64,000 bases of DNA from Pseudeuparius sepicola (lineage: Eukaryota > Arthropoda > Insecta > Coleoptera > Anthribidae): NCBI GenBank assembly GCA_963920635.1, contig OY987304.1:38812365-38876364 (forward strand), written 5' to 3'. Below the pieces are notes generated by a model. The model was not told the DNA's origin and searched no databases. It saw only the letters and a list, made by a program, of their open reading frames with translations. A program made the position numbers and the translations under genes. Positions within the stretch are counted from its first letter, which is position 1, and the number at the start of each line of letters is the position of its first letter. Below, one piece after another: positions 12,001-25,600 of the stretch.

Positions 12001-12586
12001 AATTTTAGTGCAAATAGGTGTGCATAAACTGAAATTTAAACATTACACAAAACCGAAAACTTCTAATGTGTAATATTATAAAAATAAAATAAAACAAACA
12101 ATCTGTAATAACAACTGTTGCAATTTTCTGATTATATATATAATTTATACACAAATTCATAATCTATTCCAGTGCATAATATGTATGCATCCCGTATGTA
12201 TTTATTTTTAATAAAATATACATGCTAACTATATTTTAGTAATGTGTAAATACTGGTTATGTATGAAAAATAAATATTTTTTTATATGTATATACTTTTT
12301 ATATAACTTCCTCTTCCTTCTTCTTTAATAGGCCTGTATATTTTCTCTACCTTCTGTGGTCAGGGAGAAGCTGTAAATACACACATCAAAAGACTCTAAG
12401 CGTTGGGTGAAGAAACCTTCAGTCAACGCTCTAAGGGACAAGGATAAAATTATGAAATAAAATACAATTTTCTGCCATATTTTTTTATATTTTCTATAGC
12501 TGTACTCTAAATACAAGCGTTGACTGACGTATGCAGTATGCACAAAATTATGCATTTTGCACAAAAAGTCTTCGTCCGAGCACATC
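12001..12586. other. AT-rich intergenic sequence
   Basis: No gene recognised. It contains CGTTGACTGACGTA at 12518, matching the end of the MITE family described at 27544-27723, but no matching second end was found. Confidence 0.4.
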
Positions 12587-13394
12587 TCATAAGTGCTCGA
12601 TGGGATTAAAGTCAGAGGATTGAGAAGGCCAAACATTAATTTCATTGTCCTGCAGAAATTCTCGCACGACACTTGCGGCATGGGGAAGCGCATTGTCGTT
12701 CATTAGTTGAAGTTTTGGTCCAATTCTCTCAGCATATGGAACAACAATATGCCGATGAATAATGTTTCGATAATCATTGGAATTCAGGTACCGCTCCAAC
12801 CAAACGAGATTAATTCTTCCGCCGATGTTGATATCGCCCCATACCATGATCGTACCTCCTCGAGAGGTGTGAACCGCTTGAACAGCTACAAGGCATTCTG
12901 CGTTCCCGGACAACTCTACACGCGATGGTCGCGATGCCTCCTTGAATCTCGCCGAAGTCCAAATCGGAATTCATCATTAAAAGAAAATTGAAGACCATTC
13001 CTGCTGGTGCAAATTTAAATGTTCTTGTACCCACTGTAAACTGGTTGCGCGATTTCCTCGTAATAATGAGGGAAATCTTGAGGCCGGCGGTCATTAATGT
13101 GATCTTCGTGGACCGTGGAACCTGTTTCGGACAGTTTGGTCACTAACCCGTACATTGTGTGTATTGTGCAGCTGAATAACCAATTGTGACGCAGTGTTAC
13201 TGCGCTCTCGGCAAGGCTAGCAATCTTAGAAATGTATCCTGTTTTGGGGTAATTACCTTTGTTCGGCCTGTATGCCGTTCTGTGACGTCTCCTGTTTCTT
13301 GGTATCTTATCCTTAATCGATTAATAACAATAACACTCTTGGATGTGTTAAGAGTTTCTGAGACATCCCCAGTAGCGTGCCGTAGGGGGGGCAC
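12587..13394 (-). pseudogene. Tc1-like transposase pseudogene
   Basis: Read on the minus strand, the order is right for a Tc1-family DD34E transposase. An N-terminal helix-turn-helix piece with RYQETGDVTERHTGRTKVIT lies near 13260-13390. A frame-broken middle with FNDE.RF-like text lies near 13000. The C-terminal half has GGTIMVWGDI, NDNALPHAA and then WPSQSSDFNPIEHL. The last two carry the second Asp and final Glu of the catalytic triad. There are several frameshifts and in-frame stops, so it is dead. Neither terminal inverted repeat is clear. Confidence 0.88.
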
Positions 13395-13760
13395 GGGGGG
13401 GCCTGTGCCCCCCGCCCTCAGCCCTAACCCGCCCTTTGTGCTCTAGTGCAATTGCAAAATTGAACGTACAATCACGACAATATTATGGTCTATTATTTGT
13501 ATTATTTTTGCGTTATCACCGGCAAATATTTCCTTTAAAGGAACGGTTGGCAACGCTGCTTTGTTCACTACTTTGCTGCGCCGCCGCTCTTGACTTTCCT
13601 CTTTCAGTCTTTCCTCGTTCTTCGAGTCGTCGTTACCTCCACCTCGCAAGTTCATCACTCACCGTTGGCTCTCCTGCTCTCACTGTGTTGTTAAAAATAT
13701 TTTCCACCATACTTTGCAACTGCCCTGGAGCAGAAAGGTCGTTTAGCAGTTAGCAGGTTA
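13372..13760 (+). pseudogene. hAT end plus dimerisation-domain fragment
   Basis: Begins CAGTAGCGTGCCGTAGGG followed by a G-run, a common hAT terminus. Further on a plus-strand frame ends LLKIFSTILCNCPGAERSFS, matching the hAT dimerisation motif (S.AERSFS). The matching right end was not found, so the fragment is probably truncated by the hAT copy that follows. Confidence 0.6.
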
Positions 13761-13822
13761 AACAAAATTTTGAATTTCCAGGTGTTCAATGACTCAGGAA
13801 AGGACAAATAACTTATCATTCA

Positions 13823-14912
13823 CAGCGCCGGTTTTAGGGGGGTGCTAGGGCACTAATAGCGCCCGGCGGTTAATTTTAGGAGGCGGTATAGTTGGTCTAA
13901 TAACTAAAAATAAATCACATTTTGCAGATCAAAGTTCCCTCCTTCACCAACGTAACATCAAAGATATTGCTAAAAAAAATAAAAATCACATTTTGTTGCT
14001 ATGTCACCCAGAACGCGTCCCCTTCATTTTGATCGTAGTCTGCAAACATAACATCTGAAACGTTCTCTTATTCATCATCTTAGTCATCTGTACGTTGAAG
14101 ATTTTACTCCCCCCTGGATTTTTGGACGAAAATAAAAATTTCTAAGTGAAAATATCTTAAAGGCAGAATATTATTATACAACATTTATTCATTGATTGAA
14201 TATAAATTGGAAAATTGTCATGTAATAATGTGTAACATAGATATACATTTATTGAAAAATATACTTATTATTGTCAAGTACCTAGCTATCTACCGATTCC
14301 ACGAGACCTGGCTTTTCCCATACTAGCCCAGGGCTGTAATATGGTTTGGGTGTTCAAGCACCCTACCTTGAGAAAACACGAAAAATACATTATACTGTTA
14401 TGATTTTGTAATTTCCTATACCTCTTTTAAACTATCTGTGCTTTATATTTCTAAAAATTTTTGCCCAGGACGCATTTTAGTAACCAAACACTTCTGCTTT
14501 CTTTTGTATAGCCGGTTTAAAAAGCAATGATTTTTATGGGCTCACACTAAAACCAATTTCGAAATTTCTATTGGTCACAGTTGCTCTATAAAAGAAGATT
14601 GAGTAGGACTTCTTGGATACAAATGTTTAGAGTCATAGTGAACAAAAAAAATAAAAACCAGTTAACAAGAATATGTTTTGCTTGGAATTTATTTCCGTTA
14701 ATTTAAACTGTTTGACCTTAAATATTTGAAAAATTTTCGCCTGCGGCGCAATTTTGTACCACAAAGATTCAATTTGTAATTTATAATTATTTTTTATATT
14801 TCTGACTACTTCCCAACTAAAATGTTTAGTTTTTTGGGCAAAAGTAAAAAATTGAGAGGAAATATAACGCGTTTTTTAAACCCCGGCGGTAGTCAAGCTA
14901 AAACCGGCGCTG
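13823..14912. mobile_element. Non-autonomous hAT element
   Basis: Terminal inverted repeats CAGCGCCGGTTTTAG / CTAAAACCGGCGCTG. Flanks ATCATTCA (13815-13822) and ATCATTAC (14913-14920) agree in the first six of eight positions, consistent with an aged 8-bp duplication. 1,090 bp, no transposase. Shares the internal block TCGCCTGCGGCGCA with the hAT copy at 26297-27274. Confidence 0.78.
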
Positions 14913-15932
14913 ATCATTACTAGTAATTGAATCAGAAACAGCGAAATTAATCAATTATGATAAGACAAATGTAAATCTGTAAAAACAAGAAGATTATTAT
15001 TTTAGTTAAGTAGGCTGTGTTATTTTTTGTTTATAGCTTTACCTAACTCATAAAATAATATATATTTTGTTTACTTTGTTAAAACAAAAAAAAATGCACA
15101 ACTTTTTTTTGGCGCCCTTAAAATAGCTCGCCCCCTCCGCCCTTTTGCCCATTGTGATATTCCAGCCCCCAACATGCCAATAGTACTTAACATCGTTTAA
15201 CGTTCTAAATGAAGTCTCTGCATCATAAAATGTTTAAAATCAAACCAAACTTGCCCAGTACTGAATGACAAATACCTATTAAATTAAGAAGGTTTTTGGT
15301 TTGAATTTTAAAAAAATCTGCTATGGTTTTTTAATTTAAAAAACATTAATACGTTTATACTATCAGTGCTCAGAGTCGTACTAATTTTTTTAAATATATG
15401 CAAATACGAAATAATTAAAGAAATATGCGCTTTTTTGTATTTGCCCCTTAGAATATTTTGATGTGTGTATCTACAATTTTGCGTAGAAATTTTTAATCAG
15501 TGTACCTGCCAGTTAACGTAACGATTTACGCTTGGCAACAGAAAATCATGACAAATTAATCCTGTGATGCCAAGCAAATTGTTAAAAATGTATTTGATAA
15601 TTTGGTAGCCAGAAAGCTCCACACAAGATAAAAAGCTGATTAGTCAGGGAACCCAGAGAAGAAATAAATGCCAAAGTTTTCTATATTCCTTTGCTATATT
15701 TAATAGTTTTATGCTTTGCAAGGAACACTGTAAAATAGGTTTGTGCGCATGCGTAGCATACTATTTTCTAACATAATTTTACCTGAATTACAAACTTGAA
15801 ATAAATTAAAAAATTTGTGGCCCCAACTTCTTAGCTTGTTATTTGAAAAATAAAAACATTTAAATCAAATCTTGATATTTTATGAATGTATAGTTTATTA
15901 ATTTATAATAAATCAATAATAATGCTGCCTAG
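14913..15932. other. Intergenic sequence without recognised gene
   Basis: AT-rich. A C-rich stretch at 15113-15175 (GGCGCCCTT and GCCCCCTCCGCCC) looks like another hAT end. Otherwise nothing is identified. Confidence 0.4.
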
Positions 15933-16649
15933 GTAAAGTGCCCTTCCTCTGCAAGATACAGGAAAATTTACAAAGAAGACTTGTTCAGAATAATCAATTA
16001 TGTTCCAAGTTTGAGGCTGATCGGCCTACTTAATTTTTGTCCTTTTTGCCAGTTTTAAATTTTTTAATAGATATACAGGGTGGCCCACCACGAACTGCAT
16101 CGATCTATATATGGAAAACTAAAAGTAGGAAAATTCTGAAAATTTGGCACCTCACCAATGCCGATGAGCGCTGCTCAACTAAAATATTTTGGCGAATCTG
16201 ACACTTCCGGTTATACCGGAAGTCGATATCAACTTTCTTATCTCAAAAACCGTTGGATTTAGACATAGGACATGTTTCATGTTTTTGTTCCAAAATGATA
16301 CCTAGAATCCAAAAATGCAATAATATACAGGGTGTTCTATTTGAGATAAGAAAGTTTATATCGACTTCCGGTATAACCGGAAGTGCCAGATTCGCCAAAA
16401 TATTTTAGTTGAGCACCGCCCATCGGCATTGGTGAGGTGCCAAATTTTCAGAATTTTCCTACTTTTAGTTTTCCATATATAGATCGATGCAGTTCGTGGT
16501 GGGCCACCCTATATAAGGTGCCTTTCCTTTGCAATATATTTATTCTGAACAACATCCCTAATAAAATTTAAAAAAATGGAAGTAGGCCGATAAACAACTT
16601 TTCTTTATAAAATTGTTCCGTATCTTTCACAGAAAAGGCACTTTACCAA
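15933..16649. mobile_element. Foldback carrying a nested MITE
   Basis: Left arm GGTAAAGTGCCCTTCC and 'gatcggcctactt' pair with 'aagtaggccgat' and GGCACTTTACC at the right. The element at 16074-16513 is inserted in it. Right-arm material is partly duplicated at 16514-16560. Confidence 0.6.
16074..16513. mobile_element. 440-bp MITE with TACAGGGTGGCCC ends
   Basis: Starts TACAGGGTGGCCCACCACG and ends with the inverse (CGTGGTGGGCCACCCT). Arms of about 185 bp include a CTTCCGG-TATA-CCGG palindrome. A half copy is at 41452-41725 in the SLC17-B intron. Confidence 0.85.
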
Positions 16650-17693
16650 AGCAGAAAATGATTTTTTTCCTCATGCCAAAGTGTACTTTGATTTTTCGAA
16701 ACTAAAAATATTACAGAAATTACTTCTCTTGGGGACACACTATAATATGCGGGTACAATATTCAGAGAATATTAATAATGTTAAATTGGAAACTATTGTC
16801 AAATAGGGTTTTCAATCATAGATAATGTTTAATAACTGGAAATTCTTTTAGCTACCCTTCTAATCTGCAATACCAAATATAAATAAAGAGCGTATTTTTA
16901 CGCACTTTAAACAATAAGTAATTATCTGAGTGGCGTTAACAATGTAAATGTTTCAAATTTGTTTAACGACATTTTGTCTATTAACAACATTTTGATTATT
17001 GTGGTCTTGAAAAAATTGAAACTTTCCACATTTGTATATTTGTATATTTGTATTTATATAATGTTACTCACGAAAAGCGGTCGGTTTCAATATAATATGG
17101 TCTCCTCCAATTTTATTAGAGCCTGAAAGCCTTAGAAGTCACCTCAAACAGGCACGTTCGCGGTTTTAATTTAGTATTGAATTTCAAAAACAGCTATAGG
17201 GATTTAAAAACAATAAAAGATAATGGTAGGTTATCATTTTAACTGTAATAACAAGTAGGTTTTAAAAATGTAAAATATAAGTTTGAATAGTATCCTGACA
17301 ACCGAACGTATACCGCCACCGTGATAATGCCATGATCGTTTCTGAGTAAAGTAATCTGTCTAATCCCATTTGAATCACAGGATAATTTCCTATAACTTTT
17401 GTATTTAACATTTTTTGTTAGGGCGAAACATAACAAAATTAAGGGGAGTGAAATCGTACATAAATACACCTATCACCTATAATAGATACCTACACTTGCT
17501 AATTCATATTATACAGGTTGAGTCACACCTAAAGGCAGAGCCGAAAAAACAAGGTAGAATTCGCTAAAATAAGCACATAGGCTTAATAAACATTAGCTCA
17601 AAAACGCTTGGTTCTCCATATACAGCGTGTTGAAACTTTTCCAAAAGTAACATATATTTTTTAATTTCCTTCGAGTCCGTTTAGGAATTCCAA

Positions 17694-18054
17694 CAAAATT
17701 TGGTACATATTATGGGTTGTCATTTTTTGCAATAATTTGGACCTGTTCAGATGACCAGCGGCGTAGATACAAATAATTTTATTTTAAATGCCAGCATAAT
17801 CGCCTTGGCACTAGTTTAAAAAATCCGAAATTACGAAGAAACTATACCAGATATAAAAAAATACCAAGAGGCGCTTTTTATTCCAAATTGAATGGGCTAA
17901 ACAAAAAAGGCAAAAATTTTGTTTTTTTCACAGAACCGTACTAATTTTTTTTTTACAATTATTTACAGTAACTATTTGTATCTAGGGGGTCAAATTATTG
18001 CACAAAATGGCAACCCTCCAATGCATAATGTGTAGCAAATTTGGTTGGAATTCC
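17694..18054. repeat. 361-bp inverted repeat
   Basis: Outer arms GGAATTCCAAC and GTTGGAATTCC. Matching inner blocks include TTTGCAATAATTTGG and its near complement near 17990, and TACAAATAATTTT versus its inverse near 17961. Probably a MITE. Confidence 0.65.
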
Positions 18055-18703
18055 ATGTGATGATTTCAGCGATACTACCACTAGTGGTATTTTCGCTGAA
18101 AACCTACTCTCTTAGTTATGACCTAGTTACGCTAAACCAATATTGTGGCAGCTAAAACTGATAAATCAAATTTAATATAGGACTAAGAAGATATGTTGAT
18201 CGTTAAATATCTATTAGTACAAGAAACATATTCAAAACCGAAAGCTCATGCTAAGAAAATATCACTCCTGCTGCGCAGTCGTGGTATTTTCAGCTTTGGG
18301 ATTATAATTCGTAAAATTAACGAAAGGTATTATCGATAATAGGCACACACCTCTTGTTTATTACCCCTGTGTATCAGATTCTATTCGGAACACGTAAAAA
18401 TCCTACAATTTTTTTTTAATTTTTTAGGGGGGGGGGGCTTGATCTACTGAGATAGAGCCCCAATCGGCATCCCGATTATAAAAATAGAAATAAAAGACTG
18501 GGCATATATAAAAGGATTGTTGAAGTAATAAGAACAATGAGAAAGGAGTGCAAGGTAGATGATATTAAAAAAAATAAATGGGTTAAAAAGCCAATATTTT
18601 TTGGAGAAAATGAAAGTAAGTTTCACAAATATATGCCTGCAAATATTAAGCAGACTGAATTTAAGCACTTAATTTAAGGTAGTTAAGGCAGACTTGAACT
18701 AAC

Positions 18704-18790
18704 AGCATTGCTATCTCCGTTATTATTTGAAATACAAAGTCTGCTAATTTAACTGACTTTGTATCACAAATAATAACGCAGATAGCAATG
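18704..18790. repeat. 87-bp hairpin
   Basis: CATTGCTATCTCCGTTATTA followed by an AAAGTC block pairs with GACTTTGTATC and AATAACGCAGATAGCAATG, with a loop of about 15 nt. Confidence 0.7.
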
Positions 18791-19482
18791 CTTTTTGACA
18801 ATGTTAAAAAAAATAATCTACTTAATTTTCAAGCAACAGTAGGCTTTAACGAATATGCAAAATTTTATTCAATGCCCGTTTGTGACCTAACGAATTAATT
18901 TTAGAAAAAAACTCAAGAAACCTATTCTGTTACACACAAATAGCAGGATAAAATTTTGAAGGGAAAATTCAATTTCTCCAGTGACGTAGCAAAATGAATA
19001 TCTACCTCAAGCTTCAAGCTTTTAATGAAAGCTGCTCTTACATGTCCTTAGCCTGTATTACTCCACACACAAAATGTCAATGATTTACCTCCACTGGTTT
19101 TTCTGCTATAGTTATAAAAAAACACATTTTTTGGAAAATGCAGCCCACAGAAAAAATATCTATGAAGGAGTGTAATTATTTTTAACTCTATTGAACACTC
19201 TGTATCAAGAGATAGATAAATTAGATAAATAAAATTCAGAAGGCGGCGAAGATCGGGCATTGGACATTGTATTGGGGAAGATGGTGGATTTTTAATATTC
19301 CAGTAAATTCTGGTCCATTAAGTAGGTAGGTAGAATATGATGATATCTACCTACCAGTAAAAAGTGAAGCATTCCACTCACTAGAATGGAATGTTTTTCT
19401 TAAAGGAACCCTTCAGAAAATGATCTAATTCCTCCACTGATAAGACAGTAGCGCAGATACCTACTATCGGCTCCATTCCAAG

Positions 19483-19540
19483 TATAAAAACCAAAGTAGC
19501 AATACAGCGTGAGTAGTTTTGTAGTACGGGTTCGTTCAGT
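19483..19540 (+). promoter_or_regulatory. Candidate SLC17-B core promoter
   Basis: TATAAAAA at 19483-19490, 154 bp upstream of the proposed start codon, and an arthropod-like initiator TCAGT at 19536-19540. The TATA-to-initiator spacing (about 55 bp) is longer than usual, so only one of the two may be used. Confidence 0.3.
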
Positions 19541-19636
19541 ATAGAGGCCCGTGGAAAGATCTGTGATAAAATTGATACTCTATTTTAGATAAAGTTTATG
19601 TTATAAGTAGTAGTGGGAATAGTTCGAATCAAAAAA

Positions 19637-19670
19637 ATGTTAAGCGGGTGGAGATTAACTCTTTCAAAAT
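19637..19670 (+). CDS. SLC17-B exon 1 (start exon, 11 codons)
   Basis: ATG in an A-rich context (AAAAAAATGT), reading MLSGWRLTLSK plus one base, then a strong donor GTAAGT at 19671. That single base plus the first two of exon 2 make a Cys codon, giving ...LSKCFLIPQRY, a normal N-terminus for the family. Chosen because ATG, phase and donor all fit and a TATA box lies upstream. Too short to prove by homology. Confidence 0.6.
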
Positions 19671-22600
19671 GTAAGTTTGTAATCTACTAAACAAAGAATT
19701 AAAAATATCAAAGAGAGATAATTAAATTTAATTAATCTCCTTAAATGTCGTTCCGTGGACCGCCTCTTATATAAAATCCAAAGTAGATGAGGGAAAAATC
19801 TCAAATATCAATTTTGATTTTTTTTTGTTTTTGCCACAGGTCGAGGTATTATTTTAATGACAACAGGTGTTGATTTTGCTATTTTTTTATGACGTAGCAA
19901 AAAGTTTTCAAAAATTGGCTTAGGGTATGTACAGAGTATCCCAATTAAGATGTTATGAGCGATTATCTTGGTCATTTTTAAGATAAATTATTGATGGTTC
20001 AAAAACTAAAAATTATTTACTCAAACACCCTGCCACCAACCACCATATTCAGTACAGGTTTTCAAACAAAAAACTTCTTCTAATCTCATCTAAATATATT
20101 AAAGAAACGGCGTCGTCTCTAATATTGTCCTTTAATAAAAATAGGCCGATTCTTTCGAAGATTGGTATTATGGACTAACTTTTAATTTACAACAACTTTT
20201 CCTAATAACTCTTTCCACAACTTTACAAATAAAGAGCAGTTTAGTCCTGCGCCATTTTAGGTTTTTTAATTTTTTGAACACCCCTTACAAGAAATGTTAA
20301 TTATTTCTTTTTTTAAGAAAAAGCAAAACCTTTTATCGAGGGTAACTTTTTTCGATAAAACGAAAAAATATCAGGTAGACATTGTGGGATGTAAGAGTCG
20401 ATCCCAAAATTTTAATTTTCATGTCATCCAGTAAATTTAATCGGATTCGTACAGGTAATGATGCAATTCGATGGGTAAAAAAAAATTTCCATCATATTAT
20501 AGAAAGCTTATATCCCTATTTTCGACCATAAACTCCTTGCAGGTTTTCCGCTATCTTGAATTTAAGAGTAATATTTTTAATTCTGTGCTCAATTTTGAGA
20601 CCCTCCCTGAAACTATCGCTCATAGAAAAAGTTGTTCAAACAAATATCATAGGTGATTTTGTAGTGAATAACTTTTGATAAGAAAATTTCGCGCTATCGT
20701 TAGCATATAAAAATATATTTGATGTGAAAAAATTTGCATCCCCTTTTTTTCGATAATTTTCTTATGACTTATTATATATGCAAAATTCAAGAAAATGCCA
20801 AGAACACAACTTTGCAAAGCACCTTTTTTCCTGATGGTCGAAAACTACGATTCAAGCTTTCTACATGGTGCACTATTGATGATACCAAAAAACAAATTGT
20901 TGGAGTCCGATTTTACGAGGAAAAAATGAAAATAACAAAAAAAATCCCCCCTAGAAATTGGTGGACTTTTTATTTTGTGTTTTTTTCTGGACACCGTGTA
21001 GGTATATCTACAAAGAAGCTTACAGTTCTTTCTTTTCATGTGTCATTTTCTAAGAATTATTATCTTATTAGGCAGATATAAGTAAGAAATCCGCGTAGGT
21101 ATGCCTCATCCAAACAACTTTACTTGCTTTTTTTGCACCAGTGACTATTTCTTGATATTTCACTGGTTATTGCTGTTGTGTGAACAAAAACATAACTTTC
21201 AATAATACCACATCTCTGTGATCCTAGATTGTGGAATCCGCAACAATTTGATTTTGGTGCCTATGTCATATATTCCTACCCGCCTGAGATTATTTTCGAA
21301 TGTGCATTCATTATTGCATTGTTTGAGGTATTTTTGATTTTTGATGTTATTTTTACTAATTATGATGAATTCAGAATATGTGTTCATGTCATCATCAATC
21401 TCTCATGGACTAAACGTTTACGGTTGTTGTTATACTTTTCAACAAATTTAGTTTAGTAATTCAATAAACACCTTTCTGTGCACATTTCTGCAACTATTTT
21501 TATTAAGTTACATACATAGTTATTTTCTGAAAAAAATATTTAAGATAGCAGTTCGTGCAATCTAAGCTGACACGCGAAGACCTCAGTCTAAGCGCCAGCG
21601 CCATAAGCAGCTTATTGTGCGGTGCTTAGACTGAGGTTCTCGCGTGTCAGCTTACAGTGTAATTAAGTAATCGACGACGTACTAGTTAAGTACGTACCTA
21701 TATAAGTACTTCAGTTATGATCTTTGATACAATTTTATTAGGTATGTGCTAAAATAATGACAAAGCACACACTCTACGTAGAATAACACAAATATTTTGA
21801 TAAGTCTTGTTTAAAAAATTGGAAATCTTATCGAAGAGAGATCTTATCGCGTGTGAATAAACGTGTGTGCACACTGCACAGAGTGTGTACTTTTATAGCG
21901 TGTACTCTGTTAAAATAGAAAAAGTTGCGCATTTCTAGGCTCCCTATAAGATCTTTCAAACATATCGAACATATATAGTTCAAGTCGTTGCTGAAATATC
22001 CTAGAAACATAAATTGGTTGTTTTCTTTTTCATTTAATATCTTCCATAATAAATATGGGAACACAATGAAACTTGTTACGTTTACATATAAGTCAACATA
22101 GTCTATCACAGTAATCGTAATTTTTTGCTCTATCAAATGGTATAAAAAAACAAAAGGCCGCCCATAAGAAAATCAAAAGTTGGTTATAAAATTATGGAGA
22201 TCTAGTGGGCAGTGGGCATGGAAATTTTCTGGAACTTCTTCGTGGTAGCCCATGTCGACCTACCCGTTCCAAAACTATAGTCTATCCAAGTTACAGAGGC
22301 AGTGGATCAAAACATTGGCCACCACGTGACCTATTCTCTTATTGGTCTGGCCGTCATAAAATGTCAAGTGTTTACGCGGCGAGCAGAATGCAGGGCCGGC
22401 TCTTCCCTCAGTCGAGTTTCCTGCATATTTTAGATCGGATCGCGAGCAGTATATTCTGTAAATTTATTTTGCTACTTAATTTAAGGAAATTTATAAAGAT
22501 CCACGAAAGGTAAAAACACAATTCTTAGAACTTCTAAAAGAATTAGTTCAGAATTACAAGCCACTGGGAATCTCATATTAGTCAGACCCTGGTAATCGAT

Positions 22601-25600
22601 CGCAATGCGGTCATGTGACTTTGTTTATATCTACTGCCGCTGTAACTTGGATAGACTTTAGGTAAAGTTCAAGTGAATCGGAACAATCTTGCCAGACCTC
22701 TCGTACACATGTAAATGTAGCAAGCTTCATTGTGTTCCCATTTTTATTGTAGAAGATATTAAATAAAAAAGAAAACAACCGATTTTAAGTTTTCAGGATA
22801 TTTCAGGAACTATCTGAAATGAGCTACTTTTTTCTAACTTAACCCACTCTGTACCTCTCCAAATTGTGTACACGCTAAAAATGAACACCCTGTATACTTA
22901 CATACATCTTCACAATGAAAACAATAGGGATGAAGATTAAAAGAAGAATAAAACCTACTGAATTAGATTACCACCATTCGAAAAAATCAGGAGCAGTTTA
23001 TTTTAGAACATTATTCTAATGCTGCCTATCATATTTTCGCAAAGTTTCAAACTTTGGCACTAGATTAGATATTATCAACTTAGTATTTATATTACTATCG
23101 ACAGGATGCCCTTATTTCTTAAACCAGAATAATCCAGGCATTTAACGGACTTACCTACATTATAGCAAAACTGGGCAAATCAATCAGGTAGCTGATTATA
23201 CTTTTATCATTTTTAAAGAATGTGACTTATTGATAGATACTTGATAACTATAGGAATGCTTAAACTGGAATTTACTTTACTGGAACACAATGGGTTCATG
23301 CAGATATTTGTACCATACCTAGATTAATAACTTAGGTTAGGCCTAGCCGTAAAAATCTAACCTAAACGCTGGTTATTATACTTACCATACCTACTTGTTA
23401 CAATTTACTGGAAGATGAAGATTGCTTCTTTATTATCTGATATTATATAAGTATAGATTTTGGATTTACCCATAGTCTTATTTTAAATGGAATAAATATT
23501 AAATTTACCCTTTCAATATTTGCAGGTTTCTTAATCCCTCAGAGATATATTTTGGGAATCATGGGATTTCTGGCAGTGGTCAACGCGTATACAATGAGAG
23601 TATCTCTCTCTTTAGCAATTACGGAAATGGCTGTGGACGTAGACGATGATAATAGTACATCCACGGTAGGTATACCAGCCAAATTCTCCTGTCCTAATGT
23701 TAATTGTTATTGGTCCGAACTTGAAAGACTTTTCCTGATATGTGGCAGCACGCAGCACATCATTGCACAGAATACTCAAAAAGATTCCTTCAATATTGAC
23801 CTTATTAACCAGAAGTCCTTCCTATAGAACATTTTCTGACTTGATATTGTTTAAATCAATCAATCTTATACAAAAAATGCAAAAATCTTGGTTTACGCAT
23901 TGCCAAAATATTTGACAAGTAGGTACTTAGATTCCCGTCCTTCTATAAGTGTTTATATCAATATCAATGATATCTTAAATCAGTATTATAGGCTTGGCAT
24001 CTCATTCATATAATCCCATTTTTTTGTCCCTCTGATCGATCTACTCTGATAATAACATAGGTATCTAAAGGTGGGTTTATACAGCTTATGCTGTTTACTG
24101 TTCGTTGTATTATTATTGTTATAATTTTTACTGTTTTCTCTGAACACTAAACAAACTAAAACAAATGCCGATTTTGTGACTGTGCATTTTATTGTTACGG
24201 TTTTAAACAAAAAACTAACCACTACATTTTTGTGGAATACTACAGTGATTGAAGTGATTGTCTTTGAAATTCAGTTAAAAAAAATTAATAATAAAAAAAT
24301 ATTTTTAAAAACAAGCTTTTATTTTTAAATGCTCTGAAAAGAAGAAAATAAACTTTATAATAAATCAAACCAAGGCAAACCCATAATTTTGTTACATTAT
24401 ACAACTGTATATGATATAAAAGCTTGTCGCGAGAATATATATATCTTGAAAGTAATTTTAAGTTGAAAATGTATTTTTCTATAAAAGAAATTTACACACG
24501 AGAATATCGCGAACATATAATATACATATATCCTCGCATATATCTTGACGAAAGTAATTATAAGTAGAAATTGTATTTTTCTATAAAAGAAATTTACACA
24601 CGAAATTATGGATTTGCCTTGGTTTGATTTATTATAAAGTTTATTTTCTTCTTTTCAGAGCATTTACATGAAAGCTTGTTTTTAAAAATATTTTTTTACT
24701 ATTAATTTTATTTTCAACTTTTTAGTTCTACTCTTCAAGCCCTTTCATTTGATACCTATATTAAGGGGGTTGACAAAAAATACATTATCCGTCATCTTAG
24801 AGAGGCGGCCATATTGAATTTAGTGTGATGTCACTAACTTTATCGTTTTCTACTCTTCAAGCCCTTTCATTTGATACCCATATTAAGGGGGTTGACAAAA
24901 AAATACATCATCCGCCATCTTGAAGCGACGGCCATATTGAATTTAGTGTGATGTCACTAATTCTATCGTTTTCTACTCTTCAAGCCCTTTCTATTGATAC
25001 TCATATTAAGGGGGTTGACAAAAAAATACATTACCCGCCATCTTAGAGGGGCGGCCATATTGAATTTACTGTGACGTCACTAACTTTATCGTTTTGTACT
25101 CTTCAAGCCCTTTCATTTGATATCCATATTAAGGGTGTTTACAAAAAAATACATTATCAGCCATCTTGGAGCGGCGGCCTTATTGAATTTAGTGTGATGT
25201 CACTAACTCTATCGTTTTCTATTCTTCAAGCCCTTTTATTTGATACCCATATTAAGGGGTTTGACAAAAAATACATCATCCGCCATCTTGTGGCGACGGC
25301 CATTTTGAAAGTATTACATTATTGAGTATTGTATATTGTATTGTCACCGGAACTAAAGATGTATGCAAAATTTCAGCTCAATCGGATGTCAGAAAGTGGT
25401 TCTAATTCAGCTTGCAAGATTTGACCTAAACGTACTACATACATTTCAAGTTAATAAAAAGCTTGTAAAATAGTAATTTTGTGAGCAGAAATAACAAATA
25501 GGTATAATTTTCTTATAACTTTTTCAGAACTATTCAAAATTTTCAGTTTCATGTAAATTCTAAAACATTAGATGGAGATATTAGCTGTACATTTGGTGTA

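Larger units (their letters stand above)
16650..19482. other. Intergenic region upstream of SLC17-B
   Basis: AT-rich, no gene recognised. Contains two inverted repeats listed separately (17694-18054, 18704-18790) and a G-run at 18426-18437. Confidence 0.45.

Noticed and set aside
22205..22513. 102-codon plus-strand frame
   Set aside because: Lies within the inverted repeat 22014-22787 and has no family motif.
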